In this document: one piece after another, positions 51,797-61,568 of the stretch
Position numbering within the stretch: the first letter of the stretch is position 1
Layout: every line of letters begins with the position of its first letter
Position numbers and translations under genes: made by a program
Notes under the pieces: generated by a model
The model's input: the letters and a program-made list of their open reading frames with translations, nothing else
Database searches by the model: none
What the model was told of the DNA's origin: nothing
Assembly (NCBI GenBank): GCA_910584595.1
Contig: CAJUBQ010000014.1
Coordinates: 1 to 64,000 of the forward strand
Length of the DNA stretch: 64,000 bases
Source of the DNA: an uncultured Eubacterium sp.
GTDB taxonomy: Bacteria > Bacillota > Clostridia > Lachnospirales > Lachnospiraceae
Reading direction: 5' to 3'

Positions 51797-52597
51797 ATGA
51801 TAAAAAGCATGGGATATATTCTGCGGGAACATGGGCGGCACATCCGGCTTTTGGTAAAAATGGCGTTTATGAATATGGATAAGCAGACAGTCCGATCCAG
51901 TCTTGGGATGTTTTGGACCTATTTTCATGACATTATCTATATTCTTGTTTTTATTGCGTTTCGTATGCTGATGGCAGGAAATGGTACGATGATGGGAATG
52001 AACAGCATTGTATATATGATGACAGGGATGATTCCGTGGTTTTTTATCAATGACGTACTTTCTCAGGGAAGTATGGCGATTCGAAGTAATAAAGGCATTG
52101 TACAAAGCATTCGGTTTCCGGTTCCTATATTGCCTGCGGTTGAGGTGCTAAGCATTTTTTTGAAACGTATTTTTTCTTTTGCCATGCTGTTTGCGGTTGT
52201 AGTGGCATTTGGATATATCCGCTATTTTCATCTGCTTTTGTTTGCTTATTATGTGCTGTGTGCGCTGATTCTGTCCATCGCTATGAATCTGACGATCGCC
52301 GCTTTGGTAGCAGTATCAGATGATTTCAGACAATTATATGATGCGTTCCTTCGAATACTAATTTATACAATGCCGATTTTATGGGATTTTTCACGGGTAA
52401 AATCGCTCAGTATCAATATCCTGCTGCGTATCAATCCTATGGTTTATGTGATTAAAGGATTTCGGGATGCTTTTGTGTCCGGACCGACACAGGCAGTTGG
52501 ATACACGATCTATTTTTGGGCGTGTGTTTTTATACTTTTTCTGACAGGCAGTTATATTCAGGACAGACTGAAAAAATATTATGCTGATTTTGTATAG
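51797..52597 (+). CDS. Polysaccharide/teichoic acid ABC exporter permease (TagG/Wzm-like)
   Basis: A 266-residue ABC-2-type permease with six helices. It begins with an amphipathic segment (HGRHIRLLVKMAFMNMDKQTVRSSLGMFW), typical of TagG/Wzm, and ends INPMVYVIKGFRDAFVSG. It pairs with the ATPase encoded 32 bp later to export a lipid-linked polymer. ATG at 51797 has GAAGG eight bases before; a GTG at 51788 overlaps the preceding stop. Confidence 0.9.
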   Translation: MIKSMGYILREHGRHIRLLVKMAFMNMDKQTVRSSLGMFWTYFHDIIYILVFIAFRMLMAGNGTMMGMNSIVYMMTGMIPWFFINDVLSQGSMAIRSNKGIVQSIRFPVPILPAVEVLSIFLKRIFSFAMLFAVVVAFGYIRYFHLLLFAYYVLCALILSIAMNLTIAALVAVSDDFRQLYDAFLRILIYTMPILWDFSRVKSLSINILLRINPMVYVIKGFRDAFVSGPTQAVGYTIYFWACVFILFLTGSYIQDRLKKYYADFV

Positions 52598-52628
52598 AGT
52601 GCGAAAGAAACAGGAGAAAAACAATGTT

Positions 52629-53360
52629 ATGGAAAAAATGATCGTTGTGAATAATCTGTCTAAATATTTTTATTTTTTTAAAAAGGATTTTCATATTCTG
52701 CAATGGCTGCTGACCAAACAAGGATATCAAAATGAGCGAAAAGTATTGCAGAATATCTCATTTGAGACTGGAAAAGGCGAGATTGTCGGATTGATTGGCG
52801 TCAATGGCGCGGGTAAATCTACATTGATGAAGCTGATCGCCGGAATTACCTATCCGACGAGCGGCGAAATTGAAGTTCATGGAAAGGTTGGTTCTTTGAT
52901 TAATTTATCTGCAGGATTTCATCCGGATTATACCGGCAGAAAAAATATTTATTATAAAGGCACTGTTATGGGAATGTCTAAAAATGAAATTGATGGAAGG
53001 ATAGACGATATCTGCAGATTTGTAGATTTGGGAGAGTATTTTGACCAGCCGATACGGATGTATTCCTCAGGGATGGCGGCAAGGCTGGGGTTTGCATTGG
53101 CAGTATATTCAAAACCGGAGATCCTGATTATTGATGAAGCGCTTGCAGTAGGTGATAAAAGTTTTCAGGAAAAATCAAGGCAAAAGGTAATAGAAATGTT
53201 TCGTGAAGGAAAATCAGTGATATTTGCATCCCATTCAGAATCTTTAATTCGGCAATTTTGCAACAGGGTTATTTATTTAAAAGATGGAAGGATTGCCTAC
53301 GATGGGGATGTTGAGGAAGGGCTGTTAAAATATAATGAAGATATCAAAACGAAGCGTTAA
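52629..53360 (+). CDS. Polysaccharide/teichoic acid ABC exporter ATPase (TagH/Wzt-like)
   Basis: A 243-residue ATPase: Walker A GVNGAGKST near 66-74, signature YSSGMAARLGFA near 157, Walker B ILIIDEALAVGD near 175 and the switch His in FASHS. The early FYFFKKDFHILQWLL insertion is typical of TagH/Wzt ATPases. It lacks the C-terminal carbohydrate-binding domain of long Wzt proteins. ATG at 52629 is about 11 bases after AGGAGA. It overlaps the next gene by 26 bases. Confidence 0.92.
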   Translation: MEKMIVVNNLSKYFYFFKKDFHILQWLLTKQGYQNERKVLQNISFETGKGEIVGLIGVNGAGKSTLMKLIAGITYPTSGEIEVHGKVGSLINLSAGFHPDYTGRKNIYYKGTVMGMSKNEIDGRIDDICRFVDLGEYFDQPIRMYSSGMAARLGFALAVYSKPEILIIDEALAVGDKSFQEKSRQKVIEMFREGKSVIFASHSESLIRQFCNRVIYLKDGRIAYDGDVEEGLLKYNEDIKTKR

Positions 53361-53922
53361 AAAAAAGGGCGCTGCCAAATGGATGCTATATGCCGTATCC
53401 ATCTATCTGCTGGCATCCTGGGGCGTCAATCAGGTAATCAATCCGCTGATTTATGTAAAGAGCGCCATCATGTATAAAAAACCGCTGAACATTTCCGATC
53501 GTGATGGGGATATTCTGATTGCGTTTGAGGAAGAGGACAGTCAGGAGGATGGTCAGGAAAACAGTCAGAACAGTCAGATAGAAGAGAACTTTTTATCCTT
53601 TTGTATCGTAGAATCTGACAAGTATTCTTTTGATCTGCGGATAACAGGATATTCTGAGGATGAAGCAGCACAGGAAAGAATCATCCATGTTTTTAAGGGA
53701 TGGAATACGCTGGATTTAAGAAAGCTCAAAAAAGACCAATGGAAGAAAATAGCAGTGCCAGAACAAACAGTGGAGCAAAATGGATTATTACTGGAACATG
53801 CAGAGCTGTCTGAATATCCGAATGTAGATTTGTTTCGAATGCTTTCGGTGTATCTGTCCTTTTTTGCGCTCGTCATATTTTGGGAAGGTATCCGATGGAT
53901 CAAAAGAAAATACGCACAATAA
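53335..53922 (+). CDS. Hypothetical two-helix membrane protein
   Basis: A 195-residue protein not recognised. Helix 1 near 17-36 (LYAVSIYLLASWGVNQVI), an outside domain with an acidic, repetitive patch EEDSQEDGQENSQNSQ near 66-81, and helix 2 near 170-187. The domain would lie on the outer face, so a role in polymer export or modification is possible. It overlaps the exporter ATPase gene and lacks a strong ribosome site, which points to coupled translation. Confidence 0.75.
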   Translation: MKISKRSVKKKGAAKWMLYAVSIYLLASWGVNQVINPLIYVKSAIMYKKPLNISDRDGDILIAFEEEDSQEDGQENSQNSQIEENFLSFCIVESDKYSFDLRITGYSEDEAAQERIIHVFKGWNTLDLRKLKKDQWKKIAVPEQTVEQNGLLLEHAELSEYPNVDLFRMLSVYLSFFALVIFWEGIRWIKRKYAQ

Positions 53923-53946
53923 AAGACAAAAGTTGGAGGAATGGCA

Positions 53947-54906
53947 TTGGAAGCGCTCATCAGTGTTGTAATCATTACTTACAATCAGGAGTTATATATT
54001 CGTCAGTCGATTGAAAGCGTATGGAAGCAGAAAGTGAATGTTCCGATTGAGATATTGGTTGGCAATGATGCGTCTACGGATCACACAAAAGAGATTTTGG
54101 AGCATATGAAACAAGATCCACAGCTGCATATGCGTATGATTCACCGAGAAAAAAATATAGGAGCAAGCGCAAACTTATATGATTTGCTGAAACGTGCGAG
54201 AGGAAAGTATATTGCTTTTTTAGAAGGCGACGATTACTGGACGGATTGCAATAAGCTGCAAAAACAGATCGATTTTTTGAAAAAACATACAAAATATGTC
54301 GGATGTACCCATGAATGTATGCTGGTTGACGAGAATGGTGTAAGGATGCCCGGACAGTCTTTGGAATGGATCAGCAAAAAGCGGGAGTTTGATATTCGTA
54401 CCCATCGCGGGTTTTATCTTGCCGGACAGATGGGGACGTTAATGTGTCGGAATATCTTTCAGGGCAGCGGAGAAAAATATGACATCATTTACAAAGCTCA
54501 TCCGATAATTTCGGATAGAACGGTGCAGCTTGCGCTCGTACTAAATGGCCCGTTATACAGAATGAATATGTGTATGGGCGCATATCGCCAATTTGACGGA
54601 CAAAAGGGGGAGAATGCGACGTCACGATATTTTACGAGAAATGACCACAGCCATTATGATAATTTTGTTTTGACGTGCGATCTGGAAGCATATACGCAAA
54701 CATACATGGGAAAGACCATTCAGTTTTCTTATATGAAAAAAATATTTTTTACGAATGCAGTATGTCAGGCATGCCGTCGCCATTCTTATGAGACGTGCCG
54801 GGATGTAAGAAAGATTTTGCACTATCCGGGAGTCAGGCAGTGGAGTTATCTGTTGTTTCTTCCGAGAGGGATTTTGCGAAAGATCATACAGAAGCTAAAA
54901 CGATGA
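53947..54906 (+). CDS. Glycosyltransferase family 2 (third)
   Basis: A 319-residue GT2 enzyme with LISVVIITYNQELYIRQSI, GNDASTDHT and the acidic motif LEGDDYWTD near 93-101. The EGDDYW form is shared with the N-terminal domain of the fusion at 57332, so the two may be paralogs. TTG at 53947 lies seven bases after GGAGG and is preferred; the ATG at 53941 nearly abuts that site. It overlaps the aminotransferase gene by four bases. Confidence 0.88.
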   Translation: MEALISVVIITYNQELYIRQSIESVWKQKVNVPIEILVGNDASTDHTKEILEHMKQDPQLHMRMIHREKNIGASANLYDLLKRARGKYIAFLEGDDYWTDCNKLQKQIDFLKKHTKYVGCTHECMLVDENGVRMPGQSLEWISKKREFDIRTHRGFYLAGQMGTLMCRNIFQGSGEKYDIIYKAHPIISDRTVQLALVLNGPLYRMNMCMGAYRQFDGQKGENATSRYFTRNDHSHYDNFVLTCDLEAYTQTYMGKTIQFSYMKKIFFTNAVCQACRRHSYETCRDVRKILHYPGVRQWSYLLFLPRGILRKIIQKLKR

Positions 54907-56021
54907 AGGTTGGTATGGAGGTTCGGGTAACAAAGTCATCAATGCCGGATTTTACAGAATATATGAAAGAAATACAGGATCTATGGGATACGGTGTGGCT
55001 GACCAATATGGGAAGCAAGCATCAATTGCTGCAGAAACATTTATCAAAATATTTGAACGTGGAGAAAATCTCGCTTTTTTGTAATGGACATATGGCGCTG
55101 GAGCTCGCGCTGCAGGCGTTTGGTCTGACCGGACAGGTGATTACAACGCCGTTTTCGTTTGCATCGACCACACATGCGATTGTGAGAAATGACCTTACTC
55201 CGGTATTTTGCGACATCAATGAGGAAGATTATACGATAGATGCAGATAAGATCGAGCAGCTGATTACACCAAAGACGACGGCAATCCTTCCGGTTCATGT
55301 ATATGGAAACATTTGTGACCATGACAAAATTATGGAGATCGCCAAAAAGCATGGGCTGAAAGTGATCTATGATGCCGCACATGCATTTGGCATCGAGAAA
55401 AATGGAGTGAATGTGGCATCTTACGGTGATGCCTCCATGCTGAGTTTTCATGCTACGAAGGTTTTTCATACGATAGAAGGAGGAGCGGTAGTATCTGCGT
55501 ATGACTGGCTGCATGAAAAATTATATCAGTTAAAAAATTTTGGCATTAAAAATGAAGAAGTGGTGGATGAGATTGGTGCAAATGCAAAAATGAATGAGTT
55601 TCAGGCGGCTATGGGCTTATGTAATCTACGGCATATTGACAGTGAGATAGCCAGGAGAAAACGCGTAGCAGAGCGATACAGAGAGCATTTGGAGGGAATT
55701 GCAGGTGTAAAACTGTGCAGGATAAAGGATGATGTAAAATATAATTATGCGTATTTTCCTGTGATTTTTGATAGCGATCGTTTACCGCTGGATCGGGATA
55801 TCATTTTTGAAAAATTAAAGGAACAGCATATATTTACCAGAAAGTATTTTTTTCCTTTAATCAATGAATTTGACTGCTATCGCCCGATTTATCATGCGGC
55901 AAAAACACCTGTGGCAAAAAAGATCGCATCGTCTGTATTGTGCCTGCCTATATTTGCTGATTTGGAATGGAACGAAGTAGATGAAATATGCAGGTTAATA
56001 AAGGATATGATAGGAAAATGA
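54903..56021 (+). CDS. DegT/DnrJ/EryC1 sugar aminotransferase
   Basis: A 372-residue PLP-dependent enzyme that makes amino-sugar nucleotides from keto-sugars. The PLP lysine is K186 in SFHATKVFHTIEGG; other motifs are TTPFSFASTTHAI, DIDAEDYT-like DINEEDYTID, and VIYDAAHAFG. Its start forms an ATGA overlap with the preceding gene; ATG at 54915 is an alternative. The amino sugar it makes would enter the polymer and might be acylated by the ATP-grasp enzyme downstream (inference). Confidence 0.92.
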   Translation: MKVGMEVRVTKSSMPDFTEYMKEIQDLWDTVWLTNMGSKHQLLQKHLSKYLNVEKISLFCNGHMALELALQAFGLTGQVITTPFSFASTTHAIVRNDLTPVFCDINEEDYTIDADKIEQLITPKTTAILPVHVYGNICDHDKIMEIAKKHGLKVIYDAAHAFGIEKNGVNVASYGDASMLSFHATKVFHTIEGGAVVSAYDWLHEKLYQLKNFGIKNEEVVDEIGANAKMNEFQAAMGLCNLRHIDSEIARRKRVAERYREHLEGIAGVKLCRIKDDVKYNYAYFPVIFDSDRLPLDRDIIFEKLKEQHIFTRKYFFPLINEFDCYRPIYHAAKTPVAKKIASSVLCLPIFADLEWNEVDEICRLIKDMIGK

Positions 56022-57310
56022 AGACAAAAGTAGCAATATTTCCGGCCGGATCGGAAATTGGATTAGAGATTTATCAGGCATTAAAGTATTCGACACATTT
56101 TGAAGTATATGGATTATCCAGTGTTCCCTGCCATGCGTCTTATGTGTTTTCAAAGGATCATTACATAGAGGGAATCCCTTTTTATACGAGTGAGAACTTT
56201 ATAGAAGAAATGAATCGGATCATTGAGACGTATCATATTGCATATATTTATCCTGCATATGATGACGTGCAGCTGTATTTGACACAAGTACAGGATAAAA
56301 TCTGTGCAAAGATTGTAACTTCTGATCTGGAAACCGTAAAAATCTGCCGTTCTAAGATATTAACCTACAAGTTTTTTAAAGACTGTGATTTCGTGCCAAA
56401 ATATGATTGTGACAGGGAGAAGATTCACGCATTTCCTGTGTTTGTAAAGCCGGATATCGGCCAGGGGGCACAGGGAACAGCATTGGCTTATAACGAACAG
56501 GATTTGGATTTTCTTGTGAAGAAAAATCCGCATGTGGTGATTTGTGAGTATTTGCCGGGAGAGGAATATACCGTTGATTGTCTGACTGATGATAAGGGTA
56601 AACTGCGGGTGTGCCGTATGCGCAGCCGTGAACGGATACGCAGCGGAATCAGTGTTTCTTCCCAGCTGCTGCCTGTTCCGCAGAGGATCTATGAGATTGC
56701 ACAAGAGATGAACCATCGTATGAAATTCTGCGGCGCCTGGTTTTTCCAGATGAAGAACAATCAGGAAGGAGATTTCCGCTTATTGGAGGTTGCTCCAAGG
56801 ATTGCCGGCACAATGGGGATGAGCAGGAATACAGGAGTAAATTATCCGCTTCTTACGTTGTATTGCCAGATGGGAATATCGATCGATATGATTGAGAACA
56901 GCTATGCGATCTCCGTTGACCGCGCGCTTATGAGCAGATATCAGACCGATATCGTTTATGACACGGTATATGTAGATCTGGATGATACTCTGATTATAGA
57001 CGGAAAAGTAAATACGACATTAATGCAGTACTTATACCAGACGGTGAATGAGGAAAAGAAAAGAATCCTGTTAACAAAACATCGGAAAGATATAAAAGCA
57101 ACACTGGCGGAGAAAAAGATTTCAAGGACGTTATTCGACGAACTGATTCAGATTGCACCGGAAGATGAAAAGAAATACTACATAACAGAAAAAAATGCTG
57201 TTTTTATTGACGATTCGTTTCGTGAGCGAAAGAGTGTGTCAGAATATTGCCAGATACCGGTATTTGACTGCAGCGAAGTAGAAGCGCTGCTGGACTGGCG
57301 AGTGAAATAA
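56018..57310 (+). CDS. ATP-grasp enzyme fused to a HAD-like domain
   Basis: A 430-residue protein. Residues 1-~300 form an ATP-grasp ligase: PreATP-like start AIFPAGSEIGLEIYQAL, FVKPDIGQGAQGT, VVICEYLPGEEYTVD and the metal-binding RLLEVAPRIAGTMG. Residues ~315-430 are HAD-like with YVDLDDTLI and a late acidic motif FIDDSF. ATP-grasp enzymes join a carboxylate to an amine or thiol; here it may amidate an amino sugar, with the HAD part removing a phosphate, but this is speculative. It overlaps the aminotransferase gene by four bases. Confidence 0.82.
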   Translation: MKTKVAIFPAGSEIGLEIYQALKYSTHFEVYGLSSVPCHASYVFSKDHYIEGIPFYTSENFIEEMNRIIETYHIAYIYPAYDDVQLYLTQVQDKICAKIVTSDLETVKICRSKILTYKFFKDCDFVPKYDCDREKIHAFPVFVKPDIGQGAQGTALAYNEQDLDFLVKKNPHVVICEYLPGEEYTVDCLTDDKGKLRVCRMRSRERIRSGISVSSQLLPVPQRIYEIAQEMNHRMKFCGAWFFQMKNNQEGDFRLLEVAPRIAGTMGMSRNTGVNYPLLTLYCQMGISIDMIENSYAISVDRALMSRYQTDIVYDTVYVDLDDTLIIDGKVNTTLMQYLYQTVNEEKKRILLTKHRKDIKATLAEKKISRTLFDELIQIAPEDEKKYYITEKNAVFIDDSFRERKSVSEYCQIPVFDCSEVEALLDWRVK

Positions 57311-57331
57311 TAACAGAGAGGGACCAGGATC

Positions 57332-59752
57332 ATGCAGATCAATAAGATCAGAGAAAATGTAAAGGTTACGGTAGTATGTATTACCTACCGTCACGAAGAA
57401 TATATCAGGGAAGCATTAGACAGCTTTTTGATGCAGAAGACGGATTTTGATTATCAGATTTTTGTCGGTGAAGACCATGGACCGGATCGGACTGCAGAGA
57501 TTGTACGGGAATATGCGCAAAAATATCCGGATAAAATTGTTGCGTTTTTAAGAGAAGAAAATATGGGAGCTCAGCACAATTTAATTGATTTGTGCGAGAG
57601 AGCAAAGTCTGTCTATATTGCTATCTGCGAAGGAGACGATTATTGGATCGATGAAAGTAAGCTGCAAAAACAGTATGACTTTATGGAAAGCCATCCGCAG
57701 GTAGGCGTCTGCGGCGCTCATGCCAAGATTCAGGCGCCCAGGGACTGGTTTTTGAGGAGTTATTTCAGGGAAGACGAAGAAGGAAAGCTCATATATCCGG
57801 AATGTGATCCGAACTGTCCAAAGACCAATAAAGAAGAGCTGACTTATTTTGAGATTGCGGATTGCTGGAATTGTATGGTACTGCATACTTCGACGATATT
57901 TTACAGGTGGGATTATGAAGTGAAAATTCCGGACTGGTATTATGAGGGCATTATTGGGGACATGTCTTTGCTTTTCCTGCAATTGGGTTCCAATCAATGC
58001 GTTTTGCTGCCGGATATTGTCTCTGTATACAGGCGCAGTGATGTTGGCGTTTATATGAGTGACAGTATGGATGAACATTTTCTTAAAACAAGGATGGATT
58101 GGATTCGTATTGCTACAGGCATGCTGGATTTTTATGAGGAACATCAGATCAGTGGATATCCAAGGCAGAAAATTATAGAAAGAAGACGTTTGGAGGCAAA
58201 TAATTTTATACAAACGGCGATACGGTGTCATCAGGTGGAAAAAATTCAGGAATTGCTCATAAAATATCCGGATTTTTGTGAAGAACTGTTTGGATTGTAT
58301 TTAAGCTACTATACGGTCAATCAGAAAATGATTCGCATCCTTTCCTGGGAAGGCAAACAGCTGTTTGTGTCAAACAGTGGCTTTATGCATTTGCTGGCTC
58401 CGTTTGTAAAATTTTCTGCCAGGGTTTGGAAACGATATCATAAGGCAAAAAGTGGCATCCGAAGCTTTTTGATACACCTTTTCAGATTTATTGCATATTG
58501 GATCTTTACGATGGTCCCAAAAAAGAAAGAACTTTGGGTTTTTTCAGGTTTTTTAAAGAAAAATTATATGGACAATGCAAAGTATTTGTTTGAATATGTC
58601 AGCCGCAGCCATCCGGAAATAGAAGCAGTATGGGTTACAAAAAATCAGGATATTAAACAAAAACTGGAACAAGAGGGATTTGGTGTTTATCAGATGAATT
58701 CCTTCAAAGGAATATGGAAAACAGCAAGAGCTGCAATTGCTGTTACAGATCATTTTATCATGTCGGATTATTCGCCCTTATATGGATATAATAACCGCAC
58801 AAAAGTAGTACAGCTGTGGCATGGAGTAGGGTTTAAGTCCATGGGTGACGGTGAAAAGGTACATAATACGGATATACCAGGAGTCGTTTATTCGACGGAT
58901 ATTTTGCCTTGTGAAGACGATACAGGGAAAAAGCGAATATGGAAGAAAATAAAATATATCTTTTTAGCGCCGGGAAGGGAATTGTTTGAGAAGTATTTTA
59001 TGCTTGTATGTCCCGGACAGGAAAGAATGGATATGATTGGGCGGAGATGGAACATGGATGAAAGCAGTTTTTTTATGGCCGGACATCCGAGAAACATACA
59101 AATATATAACAAATTCGGCATGGTGGAAAAGAAAAACAAAGTGTTATATGCGCCTACGTATCGCTTTCATGCGAAGAAGGAAAAGGAGATGATCGTTCGT
59201 TGCATGGACTGTGTACCGCAAATTCAGCAGTTTATGGAAAAGATACAGGGGGAGTTTGTGATCCGTCTGCATCCGCATACGTGGAGAAATTATAAAAACA
59301 TGATCCAGACGGTGATCCGTCAGTATGACAGGGTTTCACTGGATGAAACAGAAGATTTTTATGATGAGATTTTAAGCTATTCCTATGTGGTTACAGACTA
59401 TTCTTCTATTTCGCTGGATTGTGCGCTGTTTGGCATTCCATGCGTTTATTTGTGTGAAGATTATGAATGGTTTGTGCAAAACGAGGCGGGTTTTGGCGTG
59501 GATTTTATGAATATGACGCCGGGGCCTAAGGCATTTTGCTGGGAAGATGTGCTGCAGGAATTGGATCATTATAGCAAAGATGCGGGATATATGCGAAAAG
59601 AAAGGGAGAAAATCCTTTCCTATTATTTTACAAAGGATGCAAATAGTGAGAAAGATTCGCAGCGTATTGTCTGTGAATTAAAAAAAAGGCTGAAGTTTCA
59701 GGAAAAAGGAGGGGCGCCGGATGAATATTGCCATGCTGATTGCAGGAGGTAA
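57332..59752 (+). CDS. GT2 - CDP-glycerol/ribitol phosphotransferase fusion (TagF-like)
   Basis: An 806-residue bifunctional protein. Residues ~8-250 are a GT2 domain with VVCITYRHEEYIREAL and CEGDDYWID. Residues ~390-795 are a TagB/TagF-type polyol-phosphate transferase: KKELWVFSGF, VVQLWHGVGFK, AGHPRN, VLYAPTYRF, IRLHPH and VTDYSSISLDCA. It probably adds a sugar and then a polyol phosphate from CDP-glycerol or CDP-ribitol to the chain. GAGAGGGACC lies before the ATG. Strong evidence that the polymer is teichoic-acid-like. Confidence 0.9.
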   Translation: MQINKIRENVKVTVVCITYRHEEYIREALDSFLMQKTDFDYQIFVGEDHGPDRTAEIVREYAQKYPDKIVAFLREENMGAQHNLIDLCERAKSVYIAICEGDDYWIDESKLQKQYDFMESHPQVGVCGAHAKIQAPRDWFLRSYFREDEEGKLIYPECDPNCPKTNKEELTYFEIADCWNCMVLHTSTIFYRWDYEVKIPDWYYEGIIGDMSLLFLQLGSNQCVLLPDIVSVYRRSDVGVYMSDSMDEHFLKTRMDWIRIATGMLDFYEEHQISGYPRQKIIERRRLEANNFIQTAIRCHQVEKIQELLIKYPDFCEELFGLYLSYYTVNQKMIRILSWEGKQLFVSNSGFMHLLAPFVKFSARVWKRYHKAKSGIRSFLIHLFRFIAYWIFTMVPKKKELWVFSGFLKKNYMDNAKYLFEYVSRSHPEIEAVWVTKNQDIKQKLEQEGFGVYQMNSFKGIWKTARAAIAVTDHFIMSDYSPLYGYNNRTKVVQLWHGVGFKSMGDGEKVHNTDIPGVVYSTDILPCEDDTGKKRIWKKIKYIFLAPGRELFEKYFMLVCPGQERMDMIGRRWNMDESSFFMAGHPRNIQIYNKFGMVEKKNKVLYAPTYRFHAKKEKEMIVRCMDCVPQIQQFMEKIQGEFVIRLHPHTWRNYKNMIQTVIRQYDRVSLDETEDFYDEILSYSYVVTDYSSISLDCALFGIPCVYLCEDYEWFVQNEAGFGVDFMNMTPGPKAFCWEDVLQELDHYSKDAGYMRKEREKILSYYFTKDANSEKDSQRIVCELKKRLKFQEKGGAPDEYCHADCRR

Positions 59753-60431
59753 GGGACTGCGTATGCACCAGGATATTCCCAAGCAATTTCTAAATATTAA
59801 TGATAAGCCTGTTATTGTATATACCTTGCAGGCATTTCAAAAACATCCGCAGATTGAAGCGATTCTGGTAGTCTGTATTGACGGATGGCAGGAAATATTA
59901 AAAGCATATGCCAGCCAGTTTAATATTACGAAGCTGAAATGGATCGTTCCCGGAGGAAGCAACGGACAAGCTTCTATTAAAAGCGGTATTTTAGAATTGG
60001 AAAAACATTGCAGTAAAGAGGATATCGTATTAATACATGATGCTATCCGTCCAAATGTATCGCAGGAGATTATTTCAGGGTGTATTGCGCAGTGCAGATT
60101 AAAAGGCTCTGCCATTACCGTGATTCCATGTGCGGAAGCAATGTTATTAAGAGAAGACAAAAATTCGTCCAGAAAACTCATTGACAGAGATGCTTTGGCC
60201 CGTACGCAGACTCCTCAGGCGTTTGCACTGAAAAAATTATTATGGGCGCATCAGGAAGCGGAAAAAAGAGGGATTACGGACGCAGTGGCAACCTGTTCTC
60301 TTATGGTAGAGCTGGGGGAAAAGATCTACTTTTCCGCAGGTTCCGAAAAAAATCTAAAGATAACAACAACGGAAGATATAGAGATATTTAAGGCGCTTCT
60401 TTTAGCAAAAAAGGATGAATGGTTAAAATAA
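59721..60431 (+). CDS. IspD/TarI-family cytidylyltransferase
   Basis: A 236-residue nucleotidyltransferase: MLIAGGKGLRMHQDIPKQF at the N-terminus, IVLIHDAIRPNVS near 92, DRDALARTQTPQAF near 151 and the TEDIEIF ending. Members make CDP-methylerythritol (IspD) or CDP-ribitol (TarI). Beside a TagF-like enzyme, synthesis of an activated polyol phosphate is the likelier role. It overlaps the preceding gene by 32 bases and has AAGGAGGGG six bases before its ATG. Confidence 0.87.
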   Translation: MNIAMLIAGGKGLRMHQDIPKQFLNINDKPVIVYTLQAFQKHPQIEAILVVCIDGWQEILKAYASQFNITKLKWIVPGGSNGQASIKSGILELEKHCSKEDIVLIHDAIRPNVSQEIISGCIAQCRLKGSAITVIPCAEAMLLREDKNSSRKLIDRDALARTQTPQAFALKKLLWAHQEAEKRGITDAVATCSLMVELGEKIYFSAGSEKNLKITTTEDIEIFKALLLAKKDEWLK

Positions 60432-60461
60432 AAGGCGTGAGAAAGGCTGGCAGGCACAGAT

Positions 60462-61568
60462 ATGTTTATAAAAAATGAAATATATAGAAACGATTTAGAT
60501 CAGGCAATAGAAGCTACGCCCGGGTTTATTCAATTATATGGAAAATCGTTTTTGATTACCGGAGCCACAGGGCTTTTAGCATCCTTTATCATAGATATGT
60601 TCATGTATGCAAATATAAAGTACCATGCGGATATTACGGTTTATGCATTAGGGCGCAGTAAGCAAAGGCTGGATACGAGATATGCTTCTTATAAAAGTCA
60701 GGAGATTTATAAAAATCAGAAGCCTTATAAAAACAGCAGTCGGATCACATACGTGATTCAGGATGTATGTGATCCGTTGAAACTTACACAGCGGGTAGAT
60801 TATGTCCTGCACGCAGCGGGTGACGGTTATCCGGCTGCGTTTCACAGCCATCCGGTAGATACCATGACGCCTGCTCTTTTTGGAACGTATCATTTACTGG
60901 AATATGCAAAAAAATATGAGGCAGTCCGTATGCTTTATATTTCATCCGGTGAGGTGTATGGACAAAATACAGAAAATCAAAAGGCATTTGATGAATCTGA
61001 CAGTGGATATCTGGATATTTTAAATCCAAGAGCGTGTTATCCGTCGGCAAAAAGGGCTGCAGAGACGTTATGCGCATCTTTCAGGCAGCAGTACGGCATA
61101 GATTGTGTGATCGCAAGGCCTGGACATGTCTACGGCCCGAATACGTTTGGCGGTGATAATCGTGCAAGCACACAGTTTATCAATGATATTTTGCAGGGAA
61201 AAAATATTGTATTAAAAAGTGATGGCAATCAAATACGCAGTTATACTTATGTTGCAGACAATGCATCGGGGCTGCTGACGGTACTTTTGCATGGAAAAAC
61301 GAACGAAGCTTATAATATAGCGCATCAGGATGTCAGAGTAAAAATTTCTGAGTTTGCTAAGACCGCAGCGGAGATTGGAGATCGGACATGTGTGTTTGAA
61401 CATCCAGATGAAACAGAATTGGCGCAGCGTACACCAATTCATTTTGCAGTATTAAACTCTGAAAAATTACAAAAGCTTGGATGGAAGGGAAAGTATTGTT
61501 TGAAGGATGGTATTGGTCATACGTTAAAAATACGGAAGGCGGTACAAAAAGATTATGAAAATATCTGA
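60462..61568 (+). CDS. NAD-dependent epimerase/dehydratase (extended SDR)
   Basis: A 368-residue extended SDR. The Rossmann motif is ITGATGLLASFI near 31-42, the active-site pair is Y-x3-K in YPSAKRAAE near 193, and YISSGEVYGQ and RPGHVYGPNTFGG are typical sugar-nucleotide epimerase segments. It lies next to the TarI-like gene, where partners reduce or epimerise a sugar or polyol phosphate. Substrate uncertain. The next gene begins 14 bases before its stop. Confidence 0.87.
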   Translation: MFIKNEIYRNDLDQAIEATPGFIQLYGKSFLITGATGLLASFIIDMFMYANIKYHADITVYALGRSKQRLDTRYASYKSQEIYKNQKPYKNSSRITYVIQDVCDPLKLTQRVDYVLHAAGDGYPAAFHSHPVDTMTPALFGTYHLLEYAKKYEAVRMLYISSGEVYGQNTENQKAFDESDSGYLDILNPRACYPSAKRAAETLCASFRQQYGIDCVIARPGHVYGPNTFGGDNRASTQFINDILQGKNIVLKSDGNQIRSYTYVADNASGLLTVLLHGKTNEAYNIAHQDVRVKISEFAKTAAEIGDRTCVFEHPDETELAQRTPIHFAVLNSEKLQKLGWKGKYCLKDGIGHTLKIRKAVQKDYENI

